Assembly (NCBI GenBank): GCA_965198285.1
Contig: OZ240251.1
Coordinates: 496,001-560,000 of the forward strand
Source: UBA11872 sp965198285
GTDB taxonomy: Bacteria; Chloroflexota; UBA11872
DNA: 64,000 nucleotides
Direction of reading: 5' to 3'
The notes below the pieces were generated by a model. That model was given only the letters and a program-made list of their open reading frames with translations, had not been told where the DNA came from and did not search any database. Position numbers and translations under genes: made by a program. The stretch's first letter is position 1; each line of letters opens with the position of its first letter. Shown piece by piece: positions 49,055 to 55,120 of the stretch.

Positions 49055-49501
49055 TCACTGGCTGACCTCAACGCACCCAGCGTCCAGATCCACCCCTACG
49101 ACCTTGCCTACGAAGTGGCACCGCGCCCCGTCGTTCAGTGGCAGGTCCACCTCGACCGTCTTGCCCTTCAGCCCGCGCAGTTCGGCGTGCCCATCGCCCA
49201 GAAAAAAGTCGTCGTTACAAAACTCCACGCACTGGGTTCCATCCGCTTCAATCACATAGTCCACCTCGCCGTCGAGCGTGCCTGTCCTGTTTTCGACGAA
49301 CCTGCCGTCGGGGCCGAGCATCGTGAGGCACCAGTTCCGAATGGCGGCCGAGCCGCCTGCGGACTGGTCGGCCGCCATCGGGTCTGGCTGTGGCGGCCGG
49401 GATCGAGCCTTGCTGGCCGCTGGGGATAGCCATAGGTAGGCCAGCAGCCCGAGCAGAAGCACCATGCCCACGACCACGAGGCCGGTCACAAGGAAGTTCA
49501 T
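49055..49501 (-). CDS. Hypothetical membrane-anchored protein
   Basis: A 148-residue protein from the ATG at 49501, with GGAGAGG as ribosome site. One membrane helix (Leu-Val-Thr-Gly-Leu-Val-Val-Val-Gly-Met-Val-Leu-Leu-Leu) lies at about 4-25. A soluble beta domain follows with Asp-Gly-Glu-Val-Asp-Tyr-Val-Ile-Glu-Ala-Asp-Gly and three to four Cys. I recognise no family. It is bounded by remnants on both sides but appears intact. The region 48935-49054 after it holds nothing I can name. Confidence 0.6.
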   Translation of the reverse strand: MNFLVTGLVVVGMVLLLGLLAYLWLSPAASKARSRPPQPDPMAADQSAGGSAAIRNWCLTMLGPDGRFVENRTGTLDGEVDYVIEADGTQCVEFCNDDFFLGDGHAELRGLKGKTVEVDLPLNDGARCHFVGKVVGVDLDAGCVEVSQ

Positions 49502-49615
49502 TAAGCCTCTCCGTCGCGCCGCCGAGTTGGCATCCCGATGACCGCCAGCAGAGCCACCGGGCCAAGTACCAGTCCAGCCAGAAACCACAGCCGGCAACCG
49601 TGGCCCCTACCCTAC

Positions 49616-49731
49616 GCCACCGCGTCGAGGCCCACCACGATCTTCGGGTCGTCGGGGCTGACGTAGAGGATGCTGAGGTCCCAGGTCACTCCGTCCGCGC
49701 TACTGGTCGGCACCGTAGCTGTGGCAGTTAT
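49616..49731 (-). pseudogene. Remnant of pepF 5' end (copy 2)
   Basis: The minus strand reads Ser-Ser-Ala-Asp-Gly-Val-Thr-Trp-Asp-Leu-Ser-Ile-Leu-Tyr, nearly the PepF N-terminus at 47376. The start codon position is ATA instead of ATG. Sequence similarity also covers the pepF upstream bases (CTCCCTAGCTGGC at 49738-49750). It stops after about 40 codons. The same ATG to ATA change occurs in the copy at 51336, so both descend from one damaged copy. Confidence 0.85.
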
Positions 49732-49789
49732 CCCCGCTCCCTAGCTGGCAGGTGTTCAGTGGGGGACTGGCTGAATTATCGAGTATTGA

Positions 49790-49912
49790 GGACTGTAGGG
49801 TGCGGGTTTCTTGCAGGGTCTTCAGGACTGCTTGATCGGCCTACGAATCGTTGGCCTATGAAGGTCATGGCGCGGCCTGCAACACATACAGCAGATTTGG
49901 GACTTACATATC
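49790..49912 (-). pseudogene. vapC tail with downstream flank (copy 2)
   Basis: On the minus strand the last about 11 codons of vapC (ending Leu-Leu-Tyr-Val-Leu-Gln-Ala-Ala-Pro-stop) plus about 80 bases of its downstream flank match 57865-57972. The match breaks off at about 49912, where A+T-rich DNA begins. The segment sits beside the pepF remnant exactly as in the other two loci. Confidence 0.75.
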
Positions 49913-50093
49913 CTGTGGGACCAATTGAGCGGTCAGGCTCGCTTCGCTGTATCGCCCAGCTTACGTCTGGCTATGTGGACGACCCTAGGGAGGCACTCTA
50001 TGACTAACAAATCTGTCACAAAACTCTTTACCTACAACTATGTCGGAGCCTTGGGCATATACGACCGTATTGTGCATTCTAATACATGGCTCG

Positions 50094-50411
50094 TCAATAG
50101 CTTAAACTTAGCAAACGCCACTGTGCTGCACAATCAGGTTTCGTGCACAGATACGGGCCAAATCCGCGCTCCCGAGACTCAGCAACTCCCCTGGCCTCAG
50201 TATATGTGTCAAAGCCAGCCTTGCTATCTTTGGGGTGCCATGTTGAATTTTTATTACTTACGTTTGCGTGAATTCCGGCTCCATAATTGCACAACTTGCA
50301 CTTGCCAACATGAATCATCGTGTAGTCATGTTGCGGGCGCTTTCCTTCCGCAAGTTTTTCACGATCGCTCTGAGAGATCGGCCTAAAGTTCTCATGCACG
50401 TGAAAACCCAT
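50094..50411 (-). CDS. Small zinc-ribbon-like protein of unknown function in the A+T-rich island
   Basis: A 105-residue protein from the ATG at 50411, with GGAGGG ideally spaced upstream. It has Cys-Lys-Leu-Cys near residue 38 and Cys-Thr-Lys-Pro-Asp-Cys near 91, likely metal ligands of a split zinc knuckle, with many His and Lys. Codon use is A/T-rich and unlike its neighbours, so transfer is likely. It has its own strong promoter with an operator-like dyad, so it seems a self-contained regulated gene. No family is recognised. Confidence 0.65.
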   Translation of the reverse strand: MGFHVHENFRPISQSDREKLAEGKRPQHDYTMIHVGKCKLCNYGAGIHANVSNKNSTWHPKDSKAGFDTYTEARGVAESRERGFGPYLCTKPDCAAQWRLLSLSY

Positions 50412-50508
50412 TTTTGCCCTCCACAGGTTTAATGGTATGATTAAGCGTACCAAATGCTGACTAACTCTCGGATCCGCCCTAGACCAAGCCAGCACCTGGA
50501 GCCTCCGT

Positions 50509-50538
50509 ATTATTAGCCCTTGGCACCGAGCGTGTCAA
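50509..50538 (-). promoter_or_regulatory. Sigma70-type promoter overlapped by an operator-like dyad
   Basis: Reading the minus strand, TTGACA (complement of 50533-50538) is a perfect -35 box. After 18 bases comes AATAAT (complement of 50509-50514), five of six matches to the -10. The start would be near 50502, about 90 bases upstream of the ATG at 50411. The -35 lies within an inverted repeat with arms CCGAGC (50526-50531) and GCTCGG (50546-50551) and inner GTGT/ACAC, which could bind a repressor. Confidence 0.7.
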
Positions 50539-50740
50539 CACGTCTGCTCGGCACCCCGGGTGGTGTGTGGACAATCTTAATGTAGCCGACTTACTACCAG
50601 CGTCTTCGGCGTCGTCGAATTGTTGTAGAGCCTGGCTCTTGTATTTCTGCAATTATCCAGACAATTCCACAAATCGTGAGGATGATTACCATTATGACCA
50701 TCAGTGCATCCACTTCTTACTCCTTTTAGCTGTAGCGCGA

Positions 50741-50765
50741 CCCGCCCCACCGTCCATGGGGCGGG
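50741..50765. repeat. GC-rich hairpin in the A+T-rich island
   Basis: Nine-base perfect arms CCCGCCCCA (50741-50749) and TGGGGCGGG (50757-50765) with a seven-base loop. It contrasts with its A+T-rich surroundings. There is no T-run on either side, so a simple terminator is doubtful. Confidence 0.6.
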
Positions 50766-50879
50766 CGGGTAGTTTACCTCCAAATCTTGGAGGCCACCCT
50801 TCATTCCATCGAAGCATTCCTGAATTCTATCTATCAGTTCGCTGACCGACTCTAGCAATTCGGTTGTGTCTACAGAACA

Positions 50880-50992
50880 GCTGCGTACACTGCGAACCGC
50901 GCCGCATGGTCTTGGGCCAGCTTCTCCACGGTGCCCTCAACAGCCCCGAACGAGTCCCTGTGCGGGGCGTCGCTCAGAGGTGTTTTCGTCAT
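50880..50992 (-). pseudogene. N-terminal remnant of the VapC-partner family (copy 3)
   Basis: From the ATG at 50992 it reads Ser-Asp-Ala-Pro-His-Arg-Asp-Ser-Phe-Gly and Val-Glu-Lys-Leu-Ala-Gln, closely matching the protein at 54481-54852. After about 35 codons homology ends at the A+T-rich island. The upstream leader (to about 51065) is also conserved with that of the two intact family members, including GCGCCGAAAGAA-like and GGAG segments. Confidence 0.8.
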
Positions 50993-51083
50993 GTGATTCT
51001 CCGCTCAATGGGATTCTTTCGGCGAGCCAAGGCTATCGCCGTGCGTCGTCCGAAACTCTCGGAAATATAGCCCCCTTCCGCGC

Positions 51084-51335
51084 TTAGGCGTCCGTGTTTT
51101 CGGCTGGGAAGCGGTCGACGATGGCTTGCATGCCGTCTTGGGGCTGTTCGTTGCTGAAGATGATGTCGCCGACGATGCCGTTGGTGATGATGCCGGCTTG
51201 GCGGCGGCTGAGGGTGGAGTAGACGGCGTTGGTCATCAGCTGCTCGACCAGATTGGCGCCTTCGGGGGCAGGTCCGGGGCGGGGGTGGCGACGCCTTCGG
51301 TCGACAGCCGGGTCGCGGGCAGGACGGAGGTCAAG
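51084..51335 (-). pseudogene. Solute-binding-protein tail (copy C)
   Basis: The minus strand matches the last about 80 codons of the lipoprotein at 59239 (Leu-Pro-Ala-Thr-Arg, later Asn-Ala-Val-Tyr-Ser-Thr-Leu-Ser-Arg-Arg). A one-base deletion in the GGGGGCCAGG stretch (GGGGGCAGG here) breaks the frame. The identical deletion is present in the copy at 57590. It joins directly to the pepF head. Confidence 0.85.
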
Positions 51336-51427
51336 CGCAGGTCGGCCGCGATCGTAGGGTCGTCGGGGTTGTCGTAGAGGATGCCGAGGTCCCAGGTCAC
51401 CCCGTGCGCGCTATTGGTCGGCGCCAT
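51336..51427 (-). pseudogene. pepF 5' remnant (copy 3) fused to the solute-binding tail
   Basis: From a fresh ATG at 51427 it reads Gly-Val-Thr-Trp-Asp-Leu-Gly-Ile-Leu-Tyr-Asp-Asn-Pro, the PepF N-terminus. After about 30 residues it runs in frame into the solute-binding remnant, giving a 63-residue chimeric frame that ends at the shared deletion. The original start position is ATA, as in copy 2. Expression is unproven. Confidence 0.85.
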
Positions 51428-51490
51428 GGCTGTGGCAGCTATCCCCGCTCTCTAGCTGGTGGGCGTGCAGTCGGGGACTGGCTGAATTAT

Positions 51491-51679
51491 CAAGTATTGA
51501 GGTCTGTAGGGCACCGGTTTCGCGCCGGGTCTTCAGGACTGCTTGATCGGTCTACGAATTGATGGCCGGTGCAGGTCATGGCGCGGCCTGCGACACATAC
51601 CGTAGATTTGGACGCTTGATGTTTCTACCGATGACCGGCGCATAACGGTCCCATCGCTCGTCGTAGGTGTGAACTGCGG
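51491..51679 (-). pseudogene. vapC tail with downstream flank (copy 3)
   Basis: The stretch 51491-51612 repeats the vapC downstream flank seen at 49790 and 57865. Bases 51612-51674 continue into the vapC 3' coding part (Tyr-Asp-Glu-Arg-Trp-Asp-Arg-Tyr on the minus strand). Similarity ends at 51674, where a protease-like remnant begins. Truncated and not functional. Confidence 0.75.
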
Positions 51680-51865
51680 TCAGCGGCTGACTTTGAGCGG
51701 TAGGTAGCCTGTCGGGCCGTCATAGACGAGGCGATAGAACTGAAGAAAGTCTCGCCCGCGTAAGACCGATCGACCAATCTGGCCGGCATCCGACAGCCGA
51801 GCCAGCAATATCGACGCACGGGTGGCCAACTGAGGAATCCGAAGGTGGACCAGATAGCGCGGTGA
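51680..51865 (-). pseudogene. Retropepsin-like gene tail
   Basis: On the minus strand the end reads Gly-Arg-Asp-Phe-Leu-Gln-Phe-Tyr-Arg-Leu-Val-Tyr-Asp-Gly-Pro-Thr-Gly, then stop at 51680. This matches the intact gene at 53726-54148 (its last about 60 codons). The Asp-Thr-Gly active-site part is missing. Confidence 0.75.
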
Positions 51866-52144
51866 CGCGAGTCGCCCGGCCGCTCCACGGAAGTCTTCCG
51901 TATCGAATGTAGGCGATGCTTCCCCGAGTTCACGCTCACGAAAACCGACGAGGACAAGGATCGCGACTGCGCACTCGAACTCCTAAAGGAGCTGTTCGGT
52001 CGTCCAGGCTGGATAAGGGAGCCAGGTGCGTCTGCCAACAGGGTTTCGGCGGGTTTGACACTATCCTCAGAACCGATAGGGTCTATTGTGATCTCTGGAA
52101 GGCTTGTTGCCGCCAGAGGAGGGATGAATGCGAAAGAACCCTAG
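51866..52144 (+). pseudogene. Open frame without a start, likely 5'-truncated gene remnant
   Basis: The frame is open from after a TGA at 51863 to a TAG at 52142 (92 codons) with no ATG, GTG or TTG near its beginning. It has coding-like composition: Phe-Arg-Ile-Glu-Cys-Arg-Arg-Cys-Phe-Pro-Glu-Phe and Glu-Leu-Leu-Lys-Glu-Leu-Phe-Gly-Arg. A Cys-x-x-Cys is present. I recognise no family. It could be the 3' end of a gene whose front was lost where the retropepsin remnant joins. Confidence 0.35.
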
Positions 52145-52261
52145 TCAGGCGCGAGGCACTGACTGCGGGCGGCCAAGTCGGAGAGGCTCGGGCGGAGTCC
52201 CTCAGCGCCGAGCGTCAGTTGGAGTTTGCTCGGCAGCCGGCTAGCGCCCGATGGCACGCAG

Positions 52262-52996
52262 ATGTCTGACGACCTTCGGGTGGCGAATTTGAAGAGGCCT
52301 CGTCTCAGGACCGACCTTAATGATCCGGTTCGTCTCGGCAAGCGTTACACCGTGGGCGACGCTGCCAGGATTACGGGCGTAAATGCCCAGACGCTGCGAC
52401 GATGGTTCGTGGGTGAATACGGATCTAACCGCGCAAGCGGGCCGGTGTTTCACTCTGAAAAGCCATATTCAGCGACTCCTCTTAGTCTCTCGTTCGTCGA
52501 GCTCATCGAAGTCGTAATCGCTGCAGAGTTCCGCAGCAGGCGCATAAAGATCGAGCGGATTCGCAGCGGGCGCGACTTCATGCAGCGAGAGTGGGGTCTC
52601 CGGTATCCGTTCGCCTACGTTGAACTCGATAGCGCGGGCGGTGAGATTCTGCACCACTTTGATGAGCAGGATCCTGACGCCCCTGCTCTTGCCGTGAGCA
52701 CTGACGGCATGCAGTGGACTTTGCCCGGTTTGGTGAGAAAGCGGGCCCAGGAGTTTGAGCATCTTGAGGATGACGGTTTCGCTATTCGGTGGTACCCGCT
52801 CGGCCGAGACGTTCCCATCATGGTCGATCCGCGCTTCGCCGCCGGGCGGCCCGCAGTCGCCGATCGTGGAGTGACTGTCGACATCATCAAGCGCAGATCG
52901 CAAAACGCCGGGCAGAGCATCAGGGAAATCGCGCGCGACCTGAGCGTGACGGAGCGAGCAGTCGAGGCGGCACTGAGTTTCGACATTGCCGCGTGA
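52262..52996 (+). CDS. DUF433-type antitoxin with MerR-like helix-turn-helix
   Basis: A 244-residue protein from the ATG at 52262. A winged helix (about 25-60) has Tyr-Thr-Val-Gly-Asp-Ala-Ala-Arg-Ile-Thr-Gly-Val-Asn and Thr-Leu-Arg-Arg-Trp-Phe. The middle is helical and beta. The C-terminal DUF433 domain has Val-Asp-Pro-Arg-Phe-Ala-Ala-Gly-Arg-Pro and a second helix-turn-helix Ser-Ile-Arg-Glu-Ile-Ala-Arg-Asp-Leu-Ser-Val-Thr. Its GTGA overlap with the following PIN-like gene and fold match VapB45-type antitoxins. It should bind the operator and neutralise the partner. Confidence 0.78.
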   Translation: MSDDLRVANLKRPRLRTDLNDPVRLGKRYTVGDAARITGVNAQTLRRWFVGEYGSNRASGPVFHSEKPYSATPLSLSFVELIEVVIAAEFRSRRIKIERIRSGRDFMQREWGLRYPFAYVELDSAGGEILHHFDEQDPDAPALAVSTDGMQWTLPGLVRKRAQEFEHLEDDGFAIRWYPLGRDVPIMVDPRFAAGRPAVADRGVTVDIIKRRSQNAGQSIREIARDLSVTERAVEAALSFDIAA

Positions 52997-53397
52997 AGCT
53001 GTTCTTTGATGAGAATCTAGGCACCGCGCTGCCGGAATCCGTCCAGGCACTGGGAGTCTGCAGGGCTACCTGTGTCGTGCACATCTGGCGCGATCTCATC
53101 AAGAACGAAGACAGGAGCGTTGACGATCTGACATGGATGCGCTTCGCGGCCGAGAACTCGTTTATGGCGATTTCAGCCGATATGGCGATTCTTAACTCAG
53201 AAAGTGAGCGTCAGGCGCTGATTGCAGCAGGTCTCGGAGTTGTGTTCCTGACAAGTGGGACGGAATACGCCGCCGACGTTATGGCGTGGATTCTCAGGCG
53301 ACGTGAGTGGCTAGAGACTCTGTATGACTCGGAGCCGCGTCCGTTCGCGTGGCGTACAAGCCTTAGAGGTCGCGCTCGGCGAGACCCGCGCGTATGA
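52993..53397 (+). CDS. PIN-like (DUF5615/VapC45-type) toxin
   Basis: A 134-residue protein from GTG 52993. Phe-Phe-Asp-Glu-Asn-Leu-Gly is the first strand and catalytic Asp. Asp-Arg-Ser-Val-Asp-Asp-Leu-Thr-Trp and Phe-Met-Ala-Ile-Ser-Ala-Asp-Met-Ala supply the second and third acidic residues. Val-Val-Phe-Leu-Thr-Ser-Gly ends the core. It should be a metal-dependent RNase inhibited by the upstream protein. The pair looks complete and sits among debris of other systems. Confidence 0.78.
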   Translation: MKLFFDENLGTALPESVQALGVCRATCVVHIWRDLIKNEDRSVDDLTWMRFAAENSFMAISADMAILNSESERQALIAAGLGVVFLTSGTEYAADVMAWILRRREWLETLYDSEPRPFAWRTSLRGRARRDPRV

Positions 53398-53485
53398 GCA
53401 TGAGCCATGGGTCTCAAGCAGACTTGCCGACTTCCGTCAAGTCAAAGTAGGCCACCGATTTCTGGAGGCTGAGGGGAGCGGCCGC

Positions 53486-53693
53486 CGTGTTCACCTTGGC
53501 CGCCGACGTGTCCACGCTTCACTCGAGTGCCTTCCCTGTTCGGGCCAATGTGTTCAGTTTCCGCCCCTTTCCGCCCCTATGTGTTCAGCCGGGGTTGACG
53601 ACGCCTCCGCGCGGGCGGCCCCAGCGCGGAGGTTCCGGGGCGGGTTTTGGCGTGGAAGTCAGGCGGGGATCTCAGGGCGGAGGCGGTTGGCGT
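53486..53693 (+). repeat. Copy 3 of the ~215-bp tandem-unit element
   Basis: Units begin at 53486, 53507, about 53528 (degenerate), 53549 and 53580. The last spacing is 31 because a ten-base segment (CCGCCCCTTT) is inserted. GGGGTT and a perfect dyad with arms CCTCCGCG and CGCGGAGG follow, then the conserved tail ending GGAGGCGGTTGGCG. It is in the same orientation as copies 1 and 2. No gene is in 53398-53725. Confidence 0.85.
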
Positions 53694-53725
53694 GAGTGTT
53701 GGATGGTCCGTTGGTTGTTATGGCG

Positions 53726-54148
53726 TTACTCGAGGGTCACAGATCCAGTCGGACCGTCGTAGAGCAGCCGATAAAACTGCAGGAAGTCGCGGCCCAGCAG
53801 CACCGGTCGCCCGATTCCGTCAACCATGGCTTGCATGGCCGCGACCGTCATCTGGTACGTGGTATTCAACTGAGGGAATCGGAGATGCGCGACATAACGG
53901 TCTGCTGTGAAGTTCCCTTCAACGCCACCGAATTCGGCCTCGCCGGCGTATTGGAGAGCCAGGGACTCCACGATGCTGTGATCAACACAACAGTGGCTTG
54001 AGCCAGTGTCGATCAGACCAAGAAATGTCAAGGTCTCGGGATCAGGCTCGTGGATGCTACGAGGATGCCGGACTTCGACAAGTAGTCCGGGACCCTCCTG
54101 CCTCAGACGGTGCGGTTCGTTAGGAGTGCCACAGTCAACGACCTGCAC
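53726..54148 (-). CDS. Retropepsin-like aspartic protease domain protein
   Basis: A 140-residue protein starting at GTG 54148. The motif Leu-Gly-Leu-Ile-Asp-Thr-Gly-Ser-Ser-His-Cys-Cys-Val-Asp is a canonical Asp-Thr-Gly active-site loop. Ile-Gly-Arg-Pro-Val-Leu-Leu-Gly-Arg-Asp-Phe-Leu is the later psi-loop region of single-domain retroviral-type proteases, which work as dimers. It overlaps the upstream gene by 14 bases. The target is unknown. A broken copy is at 51680. Confidence 0.75.
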   Translation of the reverse strand: MQVVDCGTPNEPHRLRQEGPGLLVEVRHPRSIHEPDPETLTFLGLIDTGSSHCCVDHSIVESLALQYAGEAEFGGVEGNFTADRYVAHLRFPQLNTTYQMTVAAMQAMVDGIGRPVLLGRDFLQFYRLLYDGPTGSVTLE

Positions 54149-54389
54149 GAGCCTGTCCGAGAATTAGGGATGATGGCAACGGAACAGGCGTCTTGCGGAC
54201 TTCGTGAATCAGGAACGGCTTCTCGCCGAACCTTTGAATGGCCGCTGATGTGGCCTGCACATTCGTGTCGTAAATCCCGACTAATTGCTTGTCCGCAAAC
54301 ACGACCCACTTGTGCAGATGCTTCGCTTCGAATTCGTCCCTCATGCTCTCGTAGACTTCCAAGTTCTCCAAGACTTCCTGCCGGCTCAT
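54135..54389 (-). CDS. DUF5678-like small protein paired with the protease
   Basis: An 84-residue protein from ATG 54389 (TTG 54425 is an alternative, since the sequence just before 54389 has GGGAG too close). The pattern Tyr-Glu-Ser-Met-Arg-Asp-Glu-Phe, Lys-Trp-Val-Val-Phe-Ala-Asp-Lys-Gln-Leu-Val-Gly-Ile-Tyr-Asp, then Phe-Gly-Glu-Lys-Pro-Phe-Leu-Ile, matches small DUF5678 proteins. I associate such proteins with adjacent retropepsin-like genes in many genomes. The overlapping order suggests a two-gene unit, possibly protease plus substrate or regulator. Confidence 0.65.
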   Translation of the reverse strand: MSRQEVLENLEVYESMRDEFEAKHLHKWVVFADKQLVGIYDTNVQATSAAIQRFGEKPFLIHEVRKTPVPLPSSLILGQARAGR

Positions 54390-54480
54390 CTCCCTACTCG
54401 GTTCCTGAGGTTGCCCGCCCCACAACGGCTAACGTGAGTCAAGTGTCAGTCGTCATACGGGGAGCGTCAACCAGCGCGGG

Positions 54481-54852
54481 CTATGGGAACCCGCGTGCCA
54501 GGCATTCGCGCAGGGCTGGTACGGCGTCGACTGTCGGCAGGATGCCCCAGAAGTCTTCGGGCTCTGTGGCTGGCGGTTCAAGCACTTCGATGTTGGTGAC
54601 GTCACGGATGGACAAGGGCTGGCCGGAGCCGGAGTCGCGACGGAGCAGTCCCTCGACTCGGACACGCTTGCGCCAGAGCCTTGACAGCTTGGCCGCGTCC
54701 TCGCCCCTGACGTAACAGGGAACGCCGCGCGAAGCGTCGTCTGGGTACACGGCAAACTTCGCCGCTTGGCCCTGGGCCAGCTTCTCCACTGAGCCCTCAA
54801 CAGACCCGAACGACTCTCTGTGTGGGGTGTCGTTCAGAGGCGTTTCCGGCAT
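54481..54852 (-). CDS. Short member of the VapC-partner family
   Basis: A 123-residue protein from the ATG at 54852, preceded by GGAGG at proper spacing. It matches residues about 130-240 of the 252-residue protein at 58405 (Gly-Val-Pro-Cys-Tyr, Leu-Trp-Arg-Lys-Arg-Val-Arg-Val-Glu-Gly, Ile-Arg-Asp-Val-Thr-Asn). It lacks that protein's N-terminal domain and has a different last 15 residues. No toxin follows; the retropepsin/DUF5678 pair is next on the same strand. It may be an orphaned or re-purposed antitoxin. Confidence 0.65.
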   Translation of the reverse strand: MPETPLNDTPHRESFGSVEGSVEKLAQGQAAKFAVYPDDASRGVPCYVRGEDAAKLSRLWRKRVRVEGLLRRDSGSGQPLSIRDVTNIEVLEPPATEPEDFWGILPTVDAVPALRECLARGFP

Positions 54853-55120
54853 GCAGTCCTCCGCTGGGTCGGGTTCTTGCGGCGCGCCAAGGCTGTCGGA
54901 CCGCTTCGCCTGCAACTCTCAGAACTATAGCTCGAGCCTAGTCCTAGGAAAGCTCTGAGCAACTATGGTCGCGGAGTGTTGAGAGCGTCGATGGGTCCCG
55001 CGAGGCATCGGGAGTGCCGCCGTTCGGGCCGGGACGCTATCCTCAGGCGTGGTCGGGCTGTGCGCGGCCCCGCACACGGCACGCGGATCTCGCGATAGGC
55101 GGGTGTCTGCCGCTCGGCGA

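Larger units (their letters stand above)
49912..50880. other. A+T-rich island inserted between vapC tail and VapC-partner head
   Basis: Base composition is visibly lower in G+C than anywhere else in the window. The left border is a vapC tail (49912) and the right border the start of a VapC-partner gene (50880), both on the minus strand. The island therefore replaces the middle of a toxin-antitoxin operon. It contains one convincing gene with promoter (50094-50538) and a hairpin at 50741. The rest (50540-50740, 50766-50880) shows no supported gene. No transposase is present and terminal repeats were not found by eye. Confidence 0.65.

Noticed and set aside
50577..50858. 93-residue minus-strand frame in the A+T-rich island
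   Set aside because: TTG start without a ribosome site, and it runs through a perfect GC hairpin; no family resemblance. Left unannotated.
52451..52470. Possible second parS (GTGTTTCACTCTGAAAAGCC)
   Set aside because: The centre and right half depart from the palindrome, and it lies within the coding part of the DUF433 antitoxin.
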